A DNA stretch of 64,000 bases from DATKGL01 sp035510795 (GCA_035510795.1 DATKGL010000028.1:1-64000), one strand, 5' to 3'; shown: positions 42,266 to 51,875, counted from the stretch's first letter. Made by a program: numbers and translations. The notes: generated by a model from the letters alone, not told the origin.

Positions 42266-42634
42266 TTATAGAACCTCTGGGGCTAAGCTAATAATTTTTG
42301 CATAACCCATTTCGCGAAGTTCGCGCGGAACGGGACCGAAAATCCGGGTAGCTCTGGGCAATTTATCGTCGCCAATAATGACTGCTGCATTGTCATCAAA
42401 CTTAATGGTTGAGCCGTCTTTACGGCGAATGGTATTTTTAGTTCTGACCACGACCGCCCGGACAACTGATTTCTTTCGGACAGTTCCGTTCGGGTTGGCG
42501 TCCTTAACCGTCGCCACAATAACATCGCCAACACCGGCGTAGCGGCGTCGTGTACCGCCAAGAACTCTGATGCACAATATTTCTTTTGCGCCTGAGTTAT
42601 CGCAGACATTTAGACGTGTTTCTTGCTGTATCAT
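42266..42634 (-). CDS. rplN: Ribosomal protein L14
   Basis: 122 residues, standard. MIQQETRLNVCDNSGAKEIL and RIFGPVPRELREMGYAKIIS. Overlaps rpsQ by 4 nt. Confidence 0.97.
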   Translation of the reverse strand: MIQQETRLNVCDNSGAKEILCIRVLGGTRRRYAGVGDVIVATVKDANPNGTVRKKSVVRAVVVRTKNTIRRKDGSTIKFDDNAAVIIGDDKLPRATRIFGPVPRELREMGYAKIISLAPEVL

Positions 42635-42924
42635 TTAGCTTCCTCCGGCTGTGGCAGATCAATCACAGTATCCTCTTTTGTCAGCTTCGGGCGGGTAATA
42701 ATCTGGCTGAGTATAAAACGTTTCTTGGCACTGATTGGACGGGTCTCGACAATTAAGACTCGATCGCCTTCTTTAGCTTCGTTTTTTTCGTCATGGGCCA
42801 TGAATTTCTTACTGTCAAGATATTGTTTATGATATATCGGATGCGTTTTACGGGTCTGGACGAGTACGACTATTGTCTTGTCGGCTTTAGCGGATGAAAC
42901 CACGCCGGTAAATTCTTTTGCCAT
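42631..42924 (-). CDS. rpsQ: Ribosomal protein S17
   Basis: 97 residues. FTGVVSSAKADKTIVVLVQT, HPIYHKQYLDSKKFMAHDEK with OB fold; short acidic C-terminal end. Confidence 0.95.
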   Translation of the reverse strand: MAKEFTGVVSSAKADKTIVVLVQTRKTHPIYHKQYLDSKKFMAHDEKNEAKEGDRVLIVETRPISAKKRFILSQIITRPKLTKEDTVIDLPQPEEAK

Positions 42925-43124
42925 TACATTTTCTCCTTTAATAGCTGCTCGCTTAGAACGGTAAACATTCGCGCCAAATCTTTTCGTTTATTACGGATTA
43001 GGCGAACATTTTGGACTTCCCCTAAATAGACACGGCGCTTGAGCTCGGCAATTTCTTCTCTGAGTTTGGTGCTTTCTGTGGCCAGCTCGGTCGTTGATAG
43101 CTTACGGACTTCTACAATTTTCAT
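42924..43124 (-). CDS. rpmC: Ribosomal protein L29
   Basis: 66 residues, two-helix hairpin: STTELATESTKLREEIAELK and VRLIRNKRKDLARMFTVLSE. Near the exit tunnel, next to L23. Confidence 0.95.
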   Translation of the reverse strand: MKIVEVRKLSTTELATESTKLREEIAELKRRVYLGEVQNVRLIRNKRKDLARMFTVLSEQLLKEKM

Positions 43125-43537
43125 TACACGTCCTCCTTGATAAGGAAACGAGTCTTGATCGGCAGCTTATTGCCGGCCAGACGCATTGCCTCTCGTGCTA
43201 TTGCTTCGCTGACGCCCTGCATTTCAAACAAAATCGTACCCGGTTTAACTTTGGCGGCGAAATACTCCGGACTACCTTTGCCGCTGCCCATTTTTACATC
43301 AAGCGGCTTCTTGGTAACTGGCGTATGCGGAAATATCCGAATCCAAATTTTGCCACCGCGCTTGATATATCTGGTCATAGCCTGCCTGGCAGCTTCGATT
43401 TGGCGGGCGCTAATTCTGCCGTGGCCTTCGGCCTGAAGAGCATATTCTCCGAAAGCAATGTATTCGCCACGCGTGGCAACGCCGGTGATTCGGCCCTTTC
43501 GTACTTTGCGGTATTTAGTTCTTTTCGGCAGAAGCAT
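43124..43537 (-). CDS. rplP: Ribosomal protein L16
   Basis: 137 residues. MLLPKRTKYRKVRKGRITG, the arm with GRISARQIEAARQAMTRY and IRIFPHTPVTKKPLDVKMGS. Positions A-site tRNA. Confidence 0.97.
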   Translation of the reverse strand: MLLPKRTKYRKVRKGRITGVATRGEYIAFGEYALQAEGHGRISARQIEAARQAMTRYIKRGGKIWIRIFPHTPVTKKPLDVKMGSGKGSPEYFAAKVKPGTILFEMQGVSEAIAREAMRLAGNKLPIKTRFLIKEDV

Positions 43538-43539
43538 TT

Positions 43540-44169
43540 CTAACTCACCTCTCCTTTACAAATCCAAACTTTAACGCCGACAATTCCGGCAGGTGTTTTG
43601 GCGGGAATATAGGCATAATCAATATCGGCTCGAATCGTATGCAGCGGCACACTGCCCTGAACTTCTTTTTCGCGACGTGACATCTCAGCGCCATTTAGCC
43701 GACCGGCGACTTGAATTCTGACGCCTTTAGCCCCTGCCCGCATTGTTGCGGCGGCGGATGATTTAACTGCTCGCCTGAATGACATTCGCCGTTCAAGCTG
43801 ATGGGCGATGTTTTCGGCAACCAGTTTGGCGTACATTTCCGGCTTTTTAACTTCTTCGATATTAACTCTGGTCGGAGTCATATAAATCTTTTCAATGGCC
43901 TCTTTGAGCTCTTGCGCCCCGGTGCCGCCACGACCAATCACAACCCCGGCCTTAGCGGTGTGAATAGTAACCGAGACCAGATTCGGCGAACGTTCAATAT
44001 CAACCTTATTTATAGCTGCCCGGCTGCCCAGTTTCTCCTGAATCATGCGCCTAACCTCAAGATCATTATGCAAATACTTTGCATAATCACGCTTGTTGAC
44101 ATACCATTTGCTGCGCCAGTCTTTATTCACCTGAAGGCGCATCGAAATCGGATTTACTTTTTGACCCAT
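43540..44169 (-). CDS. rpsC: Ribosomal protein S3
   Basis: 209 residues. N-terminal KH domain with GXXG loop VVIGRGGTGAQELKEAI and C-terminal domain RAGAKGVRIQVAGRLNGAEM. mRNA entry site. Starts at ATG 44169, overlapping the rplV stop. Confidence 0.97.
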   Translation of the reverse strand: MGQKVNPISMRLQVNKDWRSKWYVNKRDYAKYLHNDLEVRRMIQEKLGSRAAINKVDIERSPNLVSVTIHTAKAGVVIGRGGTGAQELKEAIEKIYMTPTRVNIEEVKKPEMYAKLVAENIAHQLERRMSFRRAVKSSAAATMRAGAKGVRIQVAGRLNGAEMSRREKEVQGSVPLHTIRADIDYAYIPAKTPAGIVGVKVWICKGEVS

Positions 44170-44552
44170 TATTTTTTCTCCTTCGTCTGGGCTTTTACGG
44201 CCGGTTTTTTGGGCTTTCTTATCTCACCGTCAACAAGAACTCTAATATGAGATGATCGGTGTTGGTAGGGATGAGCCATGCCCCTGGCAACTGGGCGGAA
44301 AGCTTTGCGGCGAGGACCAGGCGTAATGCTGATTTCGGAAATATACAATGAATCGGGCAAATAATTATGGTTATAAGCGGCATTGGCCTTAGCGCTCTGA
44401 ATTGTTTTACTGACAGCAATAGCCGCCCGCCGAGGAGTATGCTCCAAGATCGTAATAGCATCGGCTACAGTCCGGCCACGGACCAAGGCTGCGACCTCGC
44501 TGACTTTACGCGGACTAATCCTAACACCTTTGGCTATAGCTTTAACTGGCAC
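44169..44552 (-). CDS. rplV: Ribosomal protein L22
   Basis: 127 residues. GVRISPRKVSEVAALVRGRT, ILEHTPRRAAIAVSKTIQSA and GPRRKAFRPVARGMAHPYQH, the tunnel-lining loop. Lys-rich tail. Overlaps rpsS by 11 nt. Confidence 0.97.
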   Translation of the reverse strand: MPVKAIAKGVRISPRKVSEVAALVRGRTVADAITILEHTPRRAAIAVSKTIQSAKANAAYNHNYLPDSLYISEISITPGPRRKAFRPVARGMAHPYQHRSSHIRVLVDGEIRKPKKPAVKAQTKEKK

Positions 44553-44877
44553 GTTTTACTCCTTCACCGCCGCCGCCACCTTGCTGATAGCCGGAGGCGT
44601 TGCTCGCGGCAGCTTTGGCGAGTTTGCCGCCATGACCCCTAAATTTCCTGGTCGGCGAGAACTCACCTAATTTATGCCCAACCATGTTTTCAGTGATAAA
44701 CACCGGAACATGAACCTTACCGTTGTGAACTGCAAATGTGTGGCCAACAAAATCCGGTGATACAGTCGATGCCCGAGCCCAAGTTTTAATTATAGTTCGG
44801 TCGTCAGGCGCCAAGGCAGCAACCTTTTTGGCGAGCTTAAAATCGATGAATGGTCCTTTTTTTAGTGAACGGCTCAT
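44542..44877 (-). CDS. rpsS: Ribosomal protein S19
   Basis: 111 residues. MSRSLKKGPFIDFKLAKKV and GHKLGEFSPTRKFRGHGGK. A Gly/Ala-rich 20-residue C-terminal extension covers the overlap with rplV. Confidence 0.97.
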   Translation of the reverse strand: MSRSLKKGPFIDFKLAKKVAALAPDDRTIIKTWARASTVSPDFVGHTFAVHNGKVHVPVFITENMVGHKLGEFSPTRKFRGHGGKLAKAAASNASGYQQGGGGGEGVKRAS

Positions 44878-44879
44878 AT

Positions 44880-45734
44880 TTAACTCCTTTTAGCGGCGTG
44901 ACGGCTCTTAACGATATACTTAGTGGTACTCTTTCGGCGGCGGGTTTTGTAACCTAATGTCTTCTGGCCCCATGGTGTCTTTGGCGATGAACCGTGGTTC
45001 TTGCCGCCACCGATACCATGCTTGCCGCCGTCTCCACCTCCGTGCGGGTGATCGGATGCGCTCATCACAACTCCCCTTACGCTTGGTCTGATGCCTTTGT
45101 GCCGATTACGACCAGCCTTACCAATTTTGACGTTCTGATGTTGTTCGTTACCGACAACGCCTAAACTAGCCTGGCAGTCAATCCGAACTAAACGGACTTC
45201 ACCACTAGGTAGGCGGATTTGGGCATAATCACCCTCCTTGGCAACCAACTGAGCACTGTTTCCGGCGCTGCGAGCCAGCTGGCCACCTTTCCCCGGCGTC
45301 AGCTCAACGGAGTGAACCATACTGCCGACAGGAATATTTTTTAGCGGCAGGCGATTTCCGACTTCAATAGGAACTTCTTCATTACAGACAATAGATTGGC
45401 CCACTTTCATGCCGCCAGCGGCTAGCACATAGTGATAAGCACCGGCTTCGTCTATTAACCGTGCGATTCTAGCGGATCTGTTAGGATCATACTCAATTTG
45501 CTCGATTTTAGCTTTCATTCCAACAGGTAAATTGAAATCTACTAATCGGTAAAATCTTCGAGCGCCGCCACCGTGATGACGAACGGTGATACGACCCTGG
45601 TTATTGCGTCCGTTGTCACGATCCTTGACGACGATCAACGAACGGACAGGTTTCTTAGCTGTAACGGAACTGAAATCCTGAGTTGTCATTCCGCGTTGAC
45701 CGGGAGTTGTTGGCTTGAGAGACCTGATAGCCAT
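44880..45734 (-). CDS. rplB: Ribosomal protein L2
   Basis: 284 residues. SARIARLIDEAGAYHYVLA and the C-terminal SASDHPHGGGDGGKHGIGG block containing the His important for peptidyl transfer. Basic C-terminus. Confidence 0.97.
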   Translation of the reverse strand: MAIRSLKPTTPGQRGMTTQDFSSVTAKKPVRSLIVVKDRDNGRNNQGRITVRHHGGGARRFYRLVDFNLPVGMKAKIEQIEYDPNRSARIARLIDEAGAYHYVLAAGGMKVGQSIVCNEEVPIEVGNRLPLKNIPVGSMVHSVELTPGKGGQLARSAGNSAQLVAKEGDYAQIRLPSGEVRLVRIDCQASLGVVGNEQHQNVKIGKAGRNRHKGIRPSVRGVVMSASDHPHGGGDGGKHGIGGGKNHGSSPKTPWGQKTLGYKTRRRKSTTKYIVKSRHAAKRS

Positions 45735-45735
45735 A

Positions 45736-46143
45736 TTATTCCTCAGCCTTTCGCCTTAAGTGTTTGCGCGGTTTTTTCTCGGCTTTTTCGGCTTGTTTGG
45801 CTAGGGTTGCTTGAGTTTTTTCTTCCTGAGCAATTTCCTCTTCTACAGCTTGAAAGATCGGCAAAGACTGTCCCTTAGCCAGCAAAACATAAGCCCGCTT
45901 CTTGTCGGGTTCAACACCCTTGTGAAGTTTCCGCCCATTATTCCGAATTGTCCTTTTGGCTTTGCCCTGATGGTTCAATAAATTAACTTCTATGACTTTG
46001 ACGTCAAACTGAGCTGCCACTGCGGCCGCCACTGTATTCTTGTTAGCTGAAACCGGTACGTCAAAAACATAAACACCCAACTTGCTCAGTGCGTAAGACT
46101 TTTCACTCATTTTCGGCCTGATAATCATGCTTTTGCTGTCCAT
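45736..46143 (-). CDS. rplW: Ribosomal protein L23
   Basis: 135 residues from ATG 46143, chosen because AGGA lies 8 nt upstream; an ATG at 46161 would overlap rplD by 16 nt. IIRPKMSEKSYALSKLGVYV, VIEVNLLNHQGKAKRTIR. A 45-residue charged tail extends past the usual end. Confidence 0.93.
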   Translation of the reverse strand: MDSKSMIIRPKMSEKSYALSKLGVYVFDVPVSANKNTVAAAVAAQFDVKVIEVNLLNHQGKAKRTIRNNGRKLHKGVEPDKKRAYVLLAKGQSLPIFQAVEEEIAQEEKTQATLAKQAEKAEKKPRKHLRRKAEE

Positions 46144-46145
46144 AT

Positions 46146-46775
46146 CTATTTTCCTAGCCATTCGTCGATATTTATCAATGATTTGGGGCTGATGATAATC
46201 GTATCGGCATTCATGACATCAAAAACGTTCAAATTCAGCTCCCGGACTAATTTGACTTTATGGCTGATATTTTTGGTCGAACGGCTTAATTCACGATTGA
46301 TAGTATCGGCGACAATCAAACTTGTCCCTTTGGCTCCGAGCGCAACCAGTGCCTTGACCAGATCCCCGGTTTTTCCGTGCTTCGAGTCAATGTCATTGAC
46401 TAAAATCCTGTTCTCGCTGGCAGCCAAGCTGAGAGCTTGGCGCAGAGCCAACTTGCGTTGGCTTTGAGAAATATGATAGGAATAGTTTTCGTTGCCGGTT
46501 GGTCCGAAAATGACGCCGCCACCGGCCCAAAGAGGAGTACGGCTCGATCCTACTCTCGCTCGGCCCGTACCTTTTTGGCGCCACGGCTTCCGGCCGCCGC
46601 CTCTTACCAATCCTCGAGTTTTAGTCTTGGCATTATTCTGCCGGCCATTTGCCAAATAACTCAAATAAGCCTGTTTTAACAATTCGTGGTTGCTGGGTAT
46701 AATTCCAAAAACTGACTTATTTAGCTTAGGGGAAGCGGGAGTATTTTTTGCTGGCGTTGCGGTCTTGTTGGGCAT
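46146..46775 (-). CDS. rplD: Ribosomal protein L4
   Basis: 209 residues from ATG 46775, preceded by GGGGAG 9 nt upstream; the longer frame from 46859 would overlap rplC. RGLVRGGGRKPWRQKGTGRA is the L4 loop signature, and FDVMNADTIIISPKSLINID the C-terminal helix. In E. coli L4 represses the S10 operon. Confidence 0.93.
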   Translation of the reverse strand: MPNKTATPAKNTPASPKLNKSVFGIIPSNHELLKQAYLSYLANGRQNNAKTKTRGLVRGGGRKPWRQKGTGRARVGSSRTPLWAGGGVIFGPTGNENYSYHISQSQRKLALRQALSLAASENRILVNDIDSKHGKTGDLVKALVALGAKGTSLIVADTINRELSRSTKNISHKVKLVRELNLNVFDVMNADTIIISPKSLINIDEWLGK

Positions 46776-46779
46776 AGTT

Positions 46780-47397
46780 TTAGGCTCCCCTGACTTCGAC
46801 AATCGACTGGCGCGGACCAGGTACGGCCCCCTTGACTCCAAGAACATTGTTCTCGCCATCGACTAACAATACTTTCAGGTTGCGAACGGTGACTTGTGTG
46901 TGTCCCATCTGTCCGGCCATCTTCTTACCCTTAAATATCTTCTGTGGGTACATCGAACCAATTGAGCCGGGTCGGCGATATGATTGTCCACCGTGAGTTT
47001 TGCGGCCACGATGGAAATTATGTCGTTTAATTGTGCCCGCCCAACCCTTACCTTTACTGATACTGGTGACATTGATCAACTCGCCTACTTCAAAATCGCT
47101 GACTGTTATTTCGTCGCCGACTTTCAGCTCCGAGTCATGTTCTTTGATTCGAAATTCTCGCAAATATCGGACCTGGTGTTTAGATTTTTTTAGATGGCCG
47201 GCCTTTGATTTACCGATTTTCGTTTTATTTAACTTCCCGGAGCCGAGCTGAATGGCGTTATAACCATCAATTTCGGTTGTCTTAATCTGGGCAACCACAT
47301 TTGGCTCCGTCAAAAGCAAAGTAACAGGCTCAACGACACCATCTTTACTAATGGTGCTGGTCATCCCAACCTTGCGGGCAATCAGGGCTTTTACCAT
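46780..47397 (-). CDS. rplC: Ribosomal protein L3
   Basis: 205 residues. LIARKVGMTSTISKDGVVEP, SKGKGWAGTIKRHNFHRGRK and GGQSYRRPGSIGSMYPQK. First gene of this transcript, preceded by a 120-nt leader. Confidence 0.97.
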   Translation of the reverse strand: MVKALIARKVGMTSTISKDGVVEPVTLLLTEPNVVAQIKTTEIDGYNAIQLGSGKLNKTKIGKSKAGHLKKSKHQVRYLREFRIKEHDSELKVGDEITVSDFEVGELINVTSISKGKGWAGTIKRHNFHRGRKTHGGQSYRRPGSIGSMYPQKIFKGKKMAGQMGHTQVTVRNLKVLLVDGENNVLGVKGAVPGPRQSIVEVRGA

Positions 47398-47399
47398 AG

Positions 47400-47515
47400 A
47401 GTGATTCCTGTCGTCAACCTTCGGGTCGACATAAAAACACTTGGCCAGAAGCGGTTTCTCTCCTTATTGGGTCAAGACCTGCGACTATGCCAAGACAAAT
47501 TTTACTAAAGTACCA
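47400..47515 (-). promoter_or_regulatory. Structured leader of the rplC operon
   Basis: The transcript from the promoter at 47522 has a long-range stem CTTGGC/GGCCAAG flanking a region with GGAGAG, and a local GGTCTTGACCC self-complementary block. In E. coli the S10 leader with L4 control lies before rpsJ; here it would be between rpsJ and rplC. No homology to a named leader is claimed. Confidence 0.35.
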
Positions 47516-47521
47516 TAACAG

Positions 47522-47549
47522 ATTATCACGCAGTAATAACTTCTGTCAA
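47522..47549 (-). promoter_or_regulatory. Promoter of the rplC operon
   Basis: Perfect TTGACA and GATAAT with a 16-nt spacer on the minus strand, 125 nt before rplC and between rpsJ and rplC. Confidence 0.65.
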
Positions 47550-47619
47550 TGCGTTGAAAATTTTACTATATTTTTTTGGGTGGAGATTTTCTGAATCGTT
47601 TTATTGGTGCGCGCGCTTT

Positions 47620-47961
47620 TTACATTTTTATTTCAACATCGCAACCGGCAGGCAGGCTAAGGCTCATCAGCGAATCAATGGTTTTAGGCGTCGGGTCAAA
47701 TACGTCAATTAATCGTTTATGAACGCGCATTTCGTATTGTTCTCGTGCCTTCTTGTAAACGTGAGGGCTTTTGACGACAGTGAAAACGCTTCTTTCAGTC
47801 GGTAATGGAATCGGACCAGCCAAGCTGGCGCCGGTTCTTAGAGCAGTATCTATAATTTGCTTGGCAGCTTGGTCGATAACCTTATGGTCATAGGCTTTTA
47901 ATCTAATTCTTATACGCTGCTTGCTATCAACTTTCTTAGGTGCTGCGATTTTTTCTGGCAT
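47620..47961 (-). CDS. rpsJ: Ribosomal protein S10
   Basis: 113 residues. QRIRIRLKAYDHKVIDQAAK, GPIPLPTERSVFTVVKSPHV and REQYEMRVHKRLIDVFDPT. Lies 40 nt behind tuf but is separated from rplC by 222 nt holding a promoter. Confidence 0.97.
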   Translation of the reverse strand: MPEKIAAPKKVDSKQRIRIRLKAYDHKVIDQAAKQIIDTALRTGASLAGPIPLPTERSVFTVVKSPHVYKKAREQYEMRVHKRLIDVFDPTPKTIDSLMSLSLPAGCDVEIKM

Positions 47962-48000
47962 ATTTGTAGTTTATCTGAAAAATTTATGTAACAATTCCGG

Positions 48001-49185
48001 CTACTTGTCTATTTTAGTAACAACCCCGGCACCTACTGTTCGGCCGCCTTCGCGGATTGCAAAATGCAACCCCTGGTCCATGGCGATTGGGGCAAGTAGT
48101 TTAACTTTGAATGTAATTGTATCGCCAGGCATGACCATTTCTTTGTCGGCTGGCAGTTCAACTTCGCCCGTGACGTCAGTTGTGCGGAAATAGAATTGCG
48201 GCTTATAACCTTTGAAAAACGGAGTGTGCCGTCCGCCCTCTTCCTTGGTGAGGATGTAGACTTCTGACTCAAATTCAGTATGAGGAGTTATCGAGCCTGT
48301 TTTGGCGACGACTTGTCCGCGCTCGATATCTTCTCGTTCAATTCCTCGCAGCAAGATACCGACATTATCACCAGCTTGGCCCTGATCCAGGCTTTTCTTA
48401 AACATTTCTACGCCGGTTACGACACTTTTAGTAGTCGGTCGGATGCCGACGATCTCAACGTCATCGTTAACCTTTATGATCCCCTGTTCGATTCTTCCCG
48501 TGGCAACAGTTCCGCGGCCTTTAATCGAGAAGACATCTTCAATCGGCATCAAAAACGGTTTATCTAAAACTCGCTTCGGCTCGGGAATGTAGTCATCCAT
48601 AGCCTTAAGCAGCTCCATGACGGCATCTTCGTTGGCAGCATCGCCAGCAAGGGCTTTGGTGGCAGAACCTCGGATAATAGGGGCATTGCGGTCAAATTCG
48701 TTCTTAGCCAGCAAGTCTCTGATTTCCTCTTCAACTAATTCAACTAGTTCGGGATCAGCGAGGTCCATCTTGTTTAGGAAGACTAGTATTGACGGTACAC
48801 CGACTTGTCTTGCCAGCAAAACGTGCTCGCGGGTCTGAGGCATAGGACCGTCAGCTGCGGAAACAACCAAAATCGCGCCATCAATTTGAGCGGCGCCGGT
48901 AATCATATTTTTGACGTAGTCGGCGTGACCAGGCATATCAACGTGGGCATAGTGTCTTTTTTCGGTCTCGTACTCTTGGTGAGAAGTAGCAATGGTAATT
49001 CCACGCTGCTTTTCTTCAGGAGCTTTGTCGATTTCGTCGTATTTAACAGGTTTGTTGATTGAGCTCGGCAACCTTTTAGCCAAGACGTGGGTTATGGCAG
49101 CCGTTAAGGTTGTTTTCCCATGATCAACATGTCCTATTGTTCCAACATTAACATGAGGTTTACTTCGGTCGAATTTCTCTGCCAT
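48001..49185 (-). CDS. tuf: Elongation factor Tu
   Basis: 394 residues. G1 GHVDHGKTTLTAAI, G3 DMPGHADYVKNM, G4 NKMDLADPE, then domains 2 and 3 (GRVE/GRIEQG; GGRHTPFFKGYKPQFYFRT). Brings aminoacyl-tRNA to the ribosome. AGGAG precedes the ATG; its own promoter lies upstream. Confidence 0.98.
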   Translation of the reverse strand: MAEKFDRSKPHVNVGTIGHVDHGKTTLTAAITHVLAKRLPSSINKPVKYDEIDKAPEEKQRGITIATSHQEYETEKRHYAHVDMPGHADYVKNMITGAAQIDGAILVVSAADGPMPQTREHVLLARQVGVPSILVFLNKMDLADPELVELVEEEIRDLLAKNEFDRNAPIIRGSATKALAGDAANEDAVMELLKAMDDYIPEPKRVLDKPFLMPIEDVFSIKGRGTVATGRIEQGIIKVNDDVEIVGIRPTTKSVVTGVEMFKKSLDQGQAGDNVGILLRGIEREDIERGQVVAKTGSITPHTEFESEVYILTKEEGGRHTPFFKGYKPQFYFRTTDVTGEVELPADKEMVMPGDTITFKVKLLAPIAMDQGLHFAIREGGRTVGAGVVTKIDK

Positions 49186-49261
49186 TTACTTGTGACTCCT
49201 ATTAGTTAAATTGATCGGATGATCAGCATGAGTATAATATACCCGCACTTATTACCCTAGA

Positions 49262-49290
49262 ATTATAGAGAATTATCCCCAGTTTGTAAA
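49262..49290 (-). promoter_or_regulatory. Promoter of tuf
   Basis: TTTACA and consensus TATAAT with exactly 17 nt spacing on the minus strand, 76 nt before tuf. Allows tuf to be expressed above fusA. Confidence 0.7.
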
Positions 49291-49295
49291 GATGG

Positions 49296-51383
49296 CTACT
49301 TGCTGTTCTTAGCTATGATTGCGTTAGCCACATTGCCCGGCATATCGGCGTAGTGATCAAGTTCCATGGATGAGCTCGCCCGACCCTGAGTCATACTTCT
49401 AAGATTTGTGGTATAACCGAACATTTCTCCGAGAGGAACAAAAGCAGTTATTTCCTTAATGCCTGGGCTCAGGTCTTCCATTGATTCAATCCTGCCGCGC
49501 TTACTATTCAAGTCGCCGATAACATCACCCATAAAACTCTCAGGAGTTACTACGACAATTTTCATGATAGGCTCCAGCAGAACCGGCTGGGACTTTTTAA
49601 CTCCGTCCTGCAGAGCGATGGAGCCGGCAATCTTAAAGGCCAGTTCGGATGAGTCGACATCGTGATAGCTGCCGTCGTACAACTCAGTCTTAACATCGAC
49701 AACTGGATAACCGGCAATAACACCGTTGCTCATAGCTTCCTCAATACCGGCTTTGACGGCTGGAATAAATTCACTGGGGATGACACCGCCCCTGATGGAG
49801 TTGATAAATTCAAAACCTTTTCCTGGCTCATTTTGACTAAGCCGTAACCAGACGTCGCCATATTGACCGCGGCCGCCACTTTGACGAATGAATTTTCCCT
49901 GAACCTCTACGCCGTCTCGGCGGATAGTCTCCCGATAAGCTACTTGCGGCTCACCGACATTCGCTTCAACGTTAAATTCGCGCTTCATCCGGTCAACAAT
50001 TATTTCAAGGTGCAATTCGCCCATGCCGCGGATGATAGTTTGGCCGGTTTCATGATCGACGCGAATCCGGAAAGTCGGATCTTCCTCGGCTAACCGCTGC
50101 AAAGCCAGGCTCATTTTTTCCTGGTCGGCTTTAGTTTTTGGTTCAATTGCGATTGATACCGGCGGATCGGGAAAAGTAATGCTTTCCAAGACAATTGGGT
50201 GCCCGATATCACAAACTGTATTGCCGGTGGTCGTACCTTTAAGTCCGACAATTGCCGCTATGTCGCCGGCTCCGACCGATACGACATCTTCGCGCTTATC
50301 AGCCTGCATACGAACGATACGGCCAACCCGCTCTCTCTCGCCAGTCGAGGAATTAAGGACGTAGCTGCCGGCGTTCAGCTTACCAGCATAAACTCGGAAG
50401 TAAGCCAATTTACCGACAAACGGGTCGGTAGCAATTTTAAAGGCCAGGCTGGTGAACGGTTCGTTTTCGTCCGGTTTTCGTTCAATCTCATCACCAGTCT
50501 TAGGATTTACTCCCCACGTTGAGCCACGGTCCACCGGACTGGGCAAATAGTCATTAACATCATCAAGTAGTTTTTCGACAATCACACCGCGGCCATCGCC
50601 GCCCGAAACAGCAAAAAACTTCCCGCTCAGCACAGCTGACCGGATAGCTTTTCGAATGTCTGCTTCGCTTAGACCCTCTTCGCCTACTTCGAAATATTTT
50701 TCTAGGACAGTTTCGTCCTCTGCGACTGCATTTTCAATCAGCAGACTTCGGTAACGTTTAACATCATCTATCATTCCGGACGGAATCTCTGCTTCAACTA
50801 ATTCGTGATCGGTAAATTCCTTATAGGTGAAGGCCTTGAGGCTGACCAGATCGACGATGCCGTTGACGCTTTGCTCGAATCCTATTGGTAAGTGAATCGG
50901 GAAGGCTTGTTTGCTTAATCGGTGGTGAATACTCTCAAGCGATTTATAAAAGTCGCCGCCGGTTTGATTAATTTTATTTATGAAACACAGCCTTGGTACG
51001 CCATACTTGTCCGCTTGGCGCCAGACTGTTTCGCTCTGCGACTCGACACCCATTTTGCCGTCAAAAACTACTACCGCGCCGTCAAGAACTCTAAGACTAC
51101 GTTCGACTTCGACCGTAAAGTCGATATGCCCCGGTGTATCAATAATATTGATTTGGTGGTTTTTCCAATAACAAGTTACCGCCGCTGAAACAATTGTTAT
51201 GCCGCGCTCGCGTTCCTGTGCCATCCAGTCGGTTACGGTCTCGCCATCGTCGACCGTGCCGATTTTATGCCTTAAGCCAGTACGATATAAAATTCCTTCG
51301 GTTGTGGTTGTTTTGCCGGCGTCAATATGGGCAATAATTCCAATATTACGAATCTTCTCTAGAGGATATCTATTTTCGGCCAT
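49296..51383 (-). CDS. fusA: Elongation factor G
   Basis: 695 residues. G1 AHIDAGKTTTTEGIL, G3 DTPGHIDFTVEV, G4 NKIN, domain IV with VKTELYDGSYHDVDSSELAF. Translocase. Standard str position after rpsG, with 12 nt spacing. Confidence 0.98.
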   Translation of the reverse strand: MAENRYPLEKIRNIGIIAHIDAGKTTTTEGILYRTGLRHKIGTVDDGETVTDWMAQERERGITIVSAAVTCYWKNHQINIIDTPGHIDFTVEVERSLRVLDGAVVVFDGKMGVESQSETVWRQADKYGVPRLCFINKINQTGGDFYKSLESIHHRLSKQAFPIHLPIGFEQSVNGIVDLVSLKAFTYKEFTDHELVEAEIPSGMIDDVKRYRSLLIENAVAEDETVLEKYFEVGEEGLSEADIRKAIRSAVLSGKFFAVSGGDGRGVIVEKLLDDVNDYLPSPVDRGSTWGVNPKTGDEIERKPDENEPFTSLAFKIATDPFVGKLAYFRVYAGKLNAGSYVLNSSTGERERVGRIVRMQADKREDVVSVGAGDIAAIVGLKGTTTGNTVCDIGHPIVLESITFPDPPVSIAIEPKTKADQEKMSLALQRLAEEDPTFRIRVDHETGQTIIRGMGELHLEIIVDRMKREFNVEANVGEPQVAYRETIRRDGVEVQGKFIRQSGGRGQYGDVWLRLSQNEPGKGFEFINSIRGGVIPSEFIPAVKAGIEEAMSNGVIAGYPVVDVKTELYDGSYHDVDSSELAFKIAGSIALQDGVKKSQPVLLEPIMKIVVVTPESFMGDVIGDLNSKRGRIESMEDLSPGIKEITAFVPLGEMFGYTTNLRSMTQGRASSSMELDHYADMPGNVANAIIAKNSK

Positions 51384-51395
51384 GATATTTATTTT

Positions 51396-51875
51396 CTAAA
51401 AGCGGGCAAAATGAGCAAACGCTCGGTTAGCTTCAGCCATTTTATGGGTATCTTCTTTTTTCTTAACTGCCGACCCTTGATTGTTATAAGCATCAACCAG
51501 CTCAGCTGCAATCCGATCGGCCATACCTACACCACTCCTTGCTCTGCAAGCCTGGACAAACCACATTGTTGTAAGGTGGTTTTGCCTTTGGCCTTTAACC
51601 TCAAAGGGAATCTGATAATTAGCGCCGCCGATACGTCGGGAACGAGTTTCCAGATGCGGCTGAATATTCTTAAATGCCTGCTCAAAAACTACCAGCGGAT
51701 TCTGTACTTTTAGTTTATCGGCCGCCTTTTGCATTCCATCGTAAACTATCCGCTCGGCTAGTTGCTTCTTGCCGTCGAGCATAACCCGATTAATTAATCT
51801 CTGGACCTGAACGTTGTCGTAAATCCTGTCTGGCGGAATATCCCTAACTAGTGACTTGGTCTTTTTACGCGGCAT
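51396..51875 (-). CDS. rpsG: Ribosomal protein S7
   Basis: 159 residues. VQRLINRVMLDGKKQLAERI, RRIGGANYQIPFEVKGQRQN. Organises the small-subunit head. Overlaps the rpsL stop by 1 nt. Confidence 0.97.
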   Translation of the reverse strand: MPRKKTKSLVRDIPPDRIYDNVQVQRLINRVMLDGKKQLAERIVYDGMQKAADKLKVQNPLVVFEQAFKNIQPHLETRSRRIGGANYQIPFEVKGQRQNHLTTMWFVQACRARSGVGMADRIAAELVDAYNNQGSAVKKKEDTHKMAEANRAFAHFARF

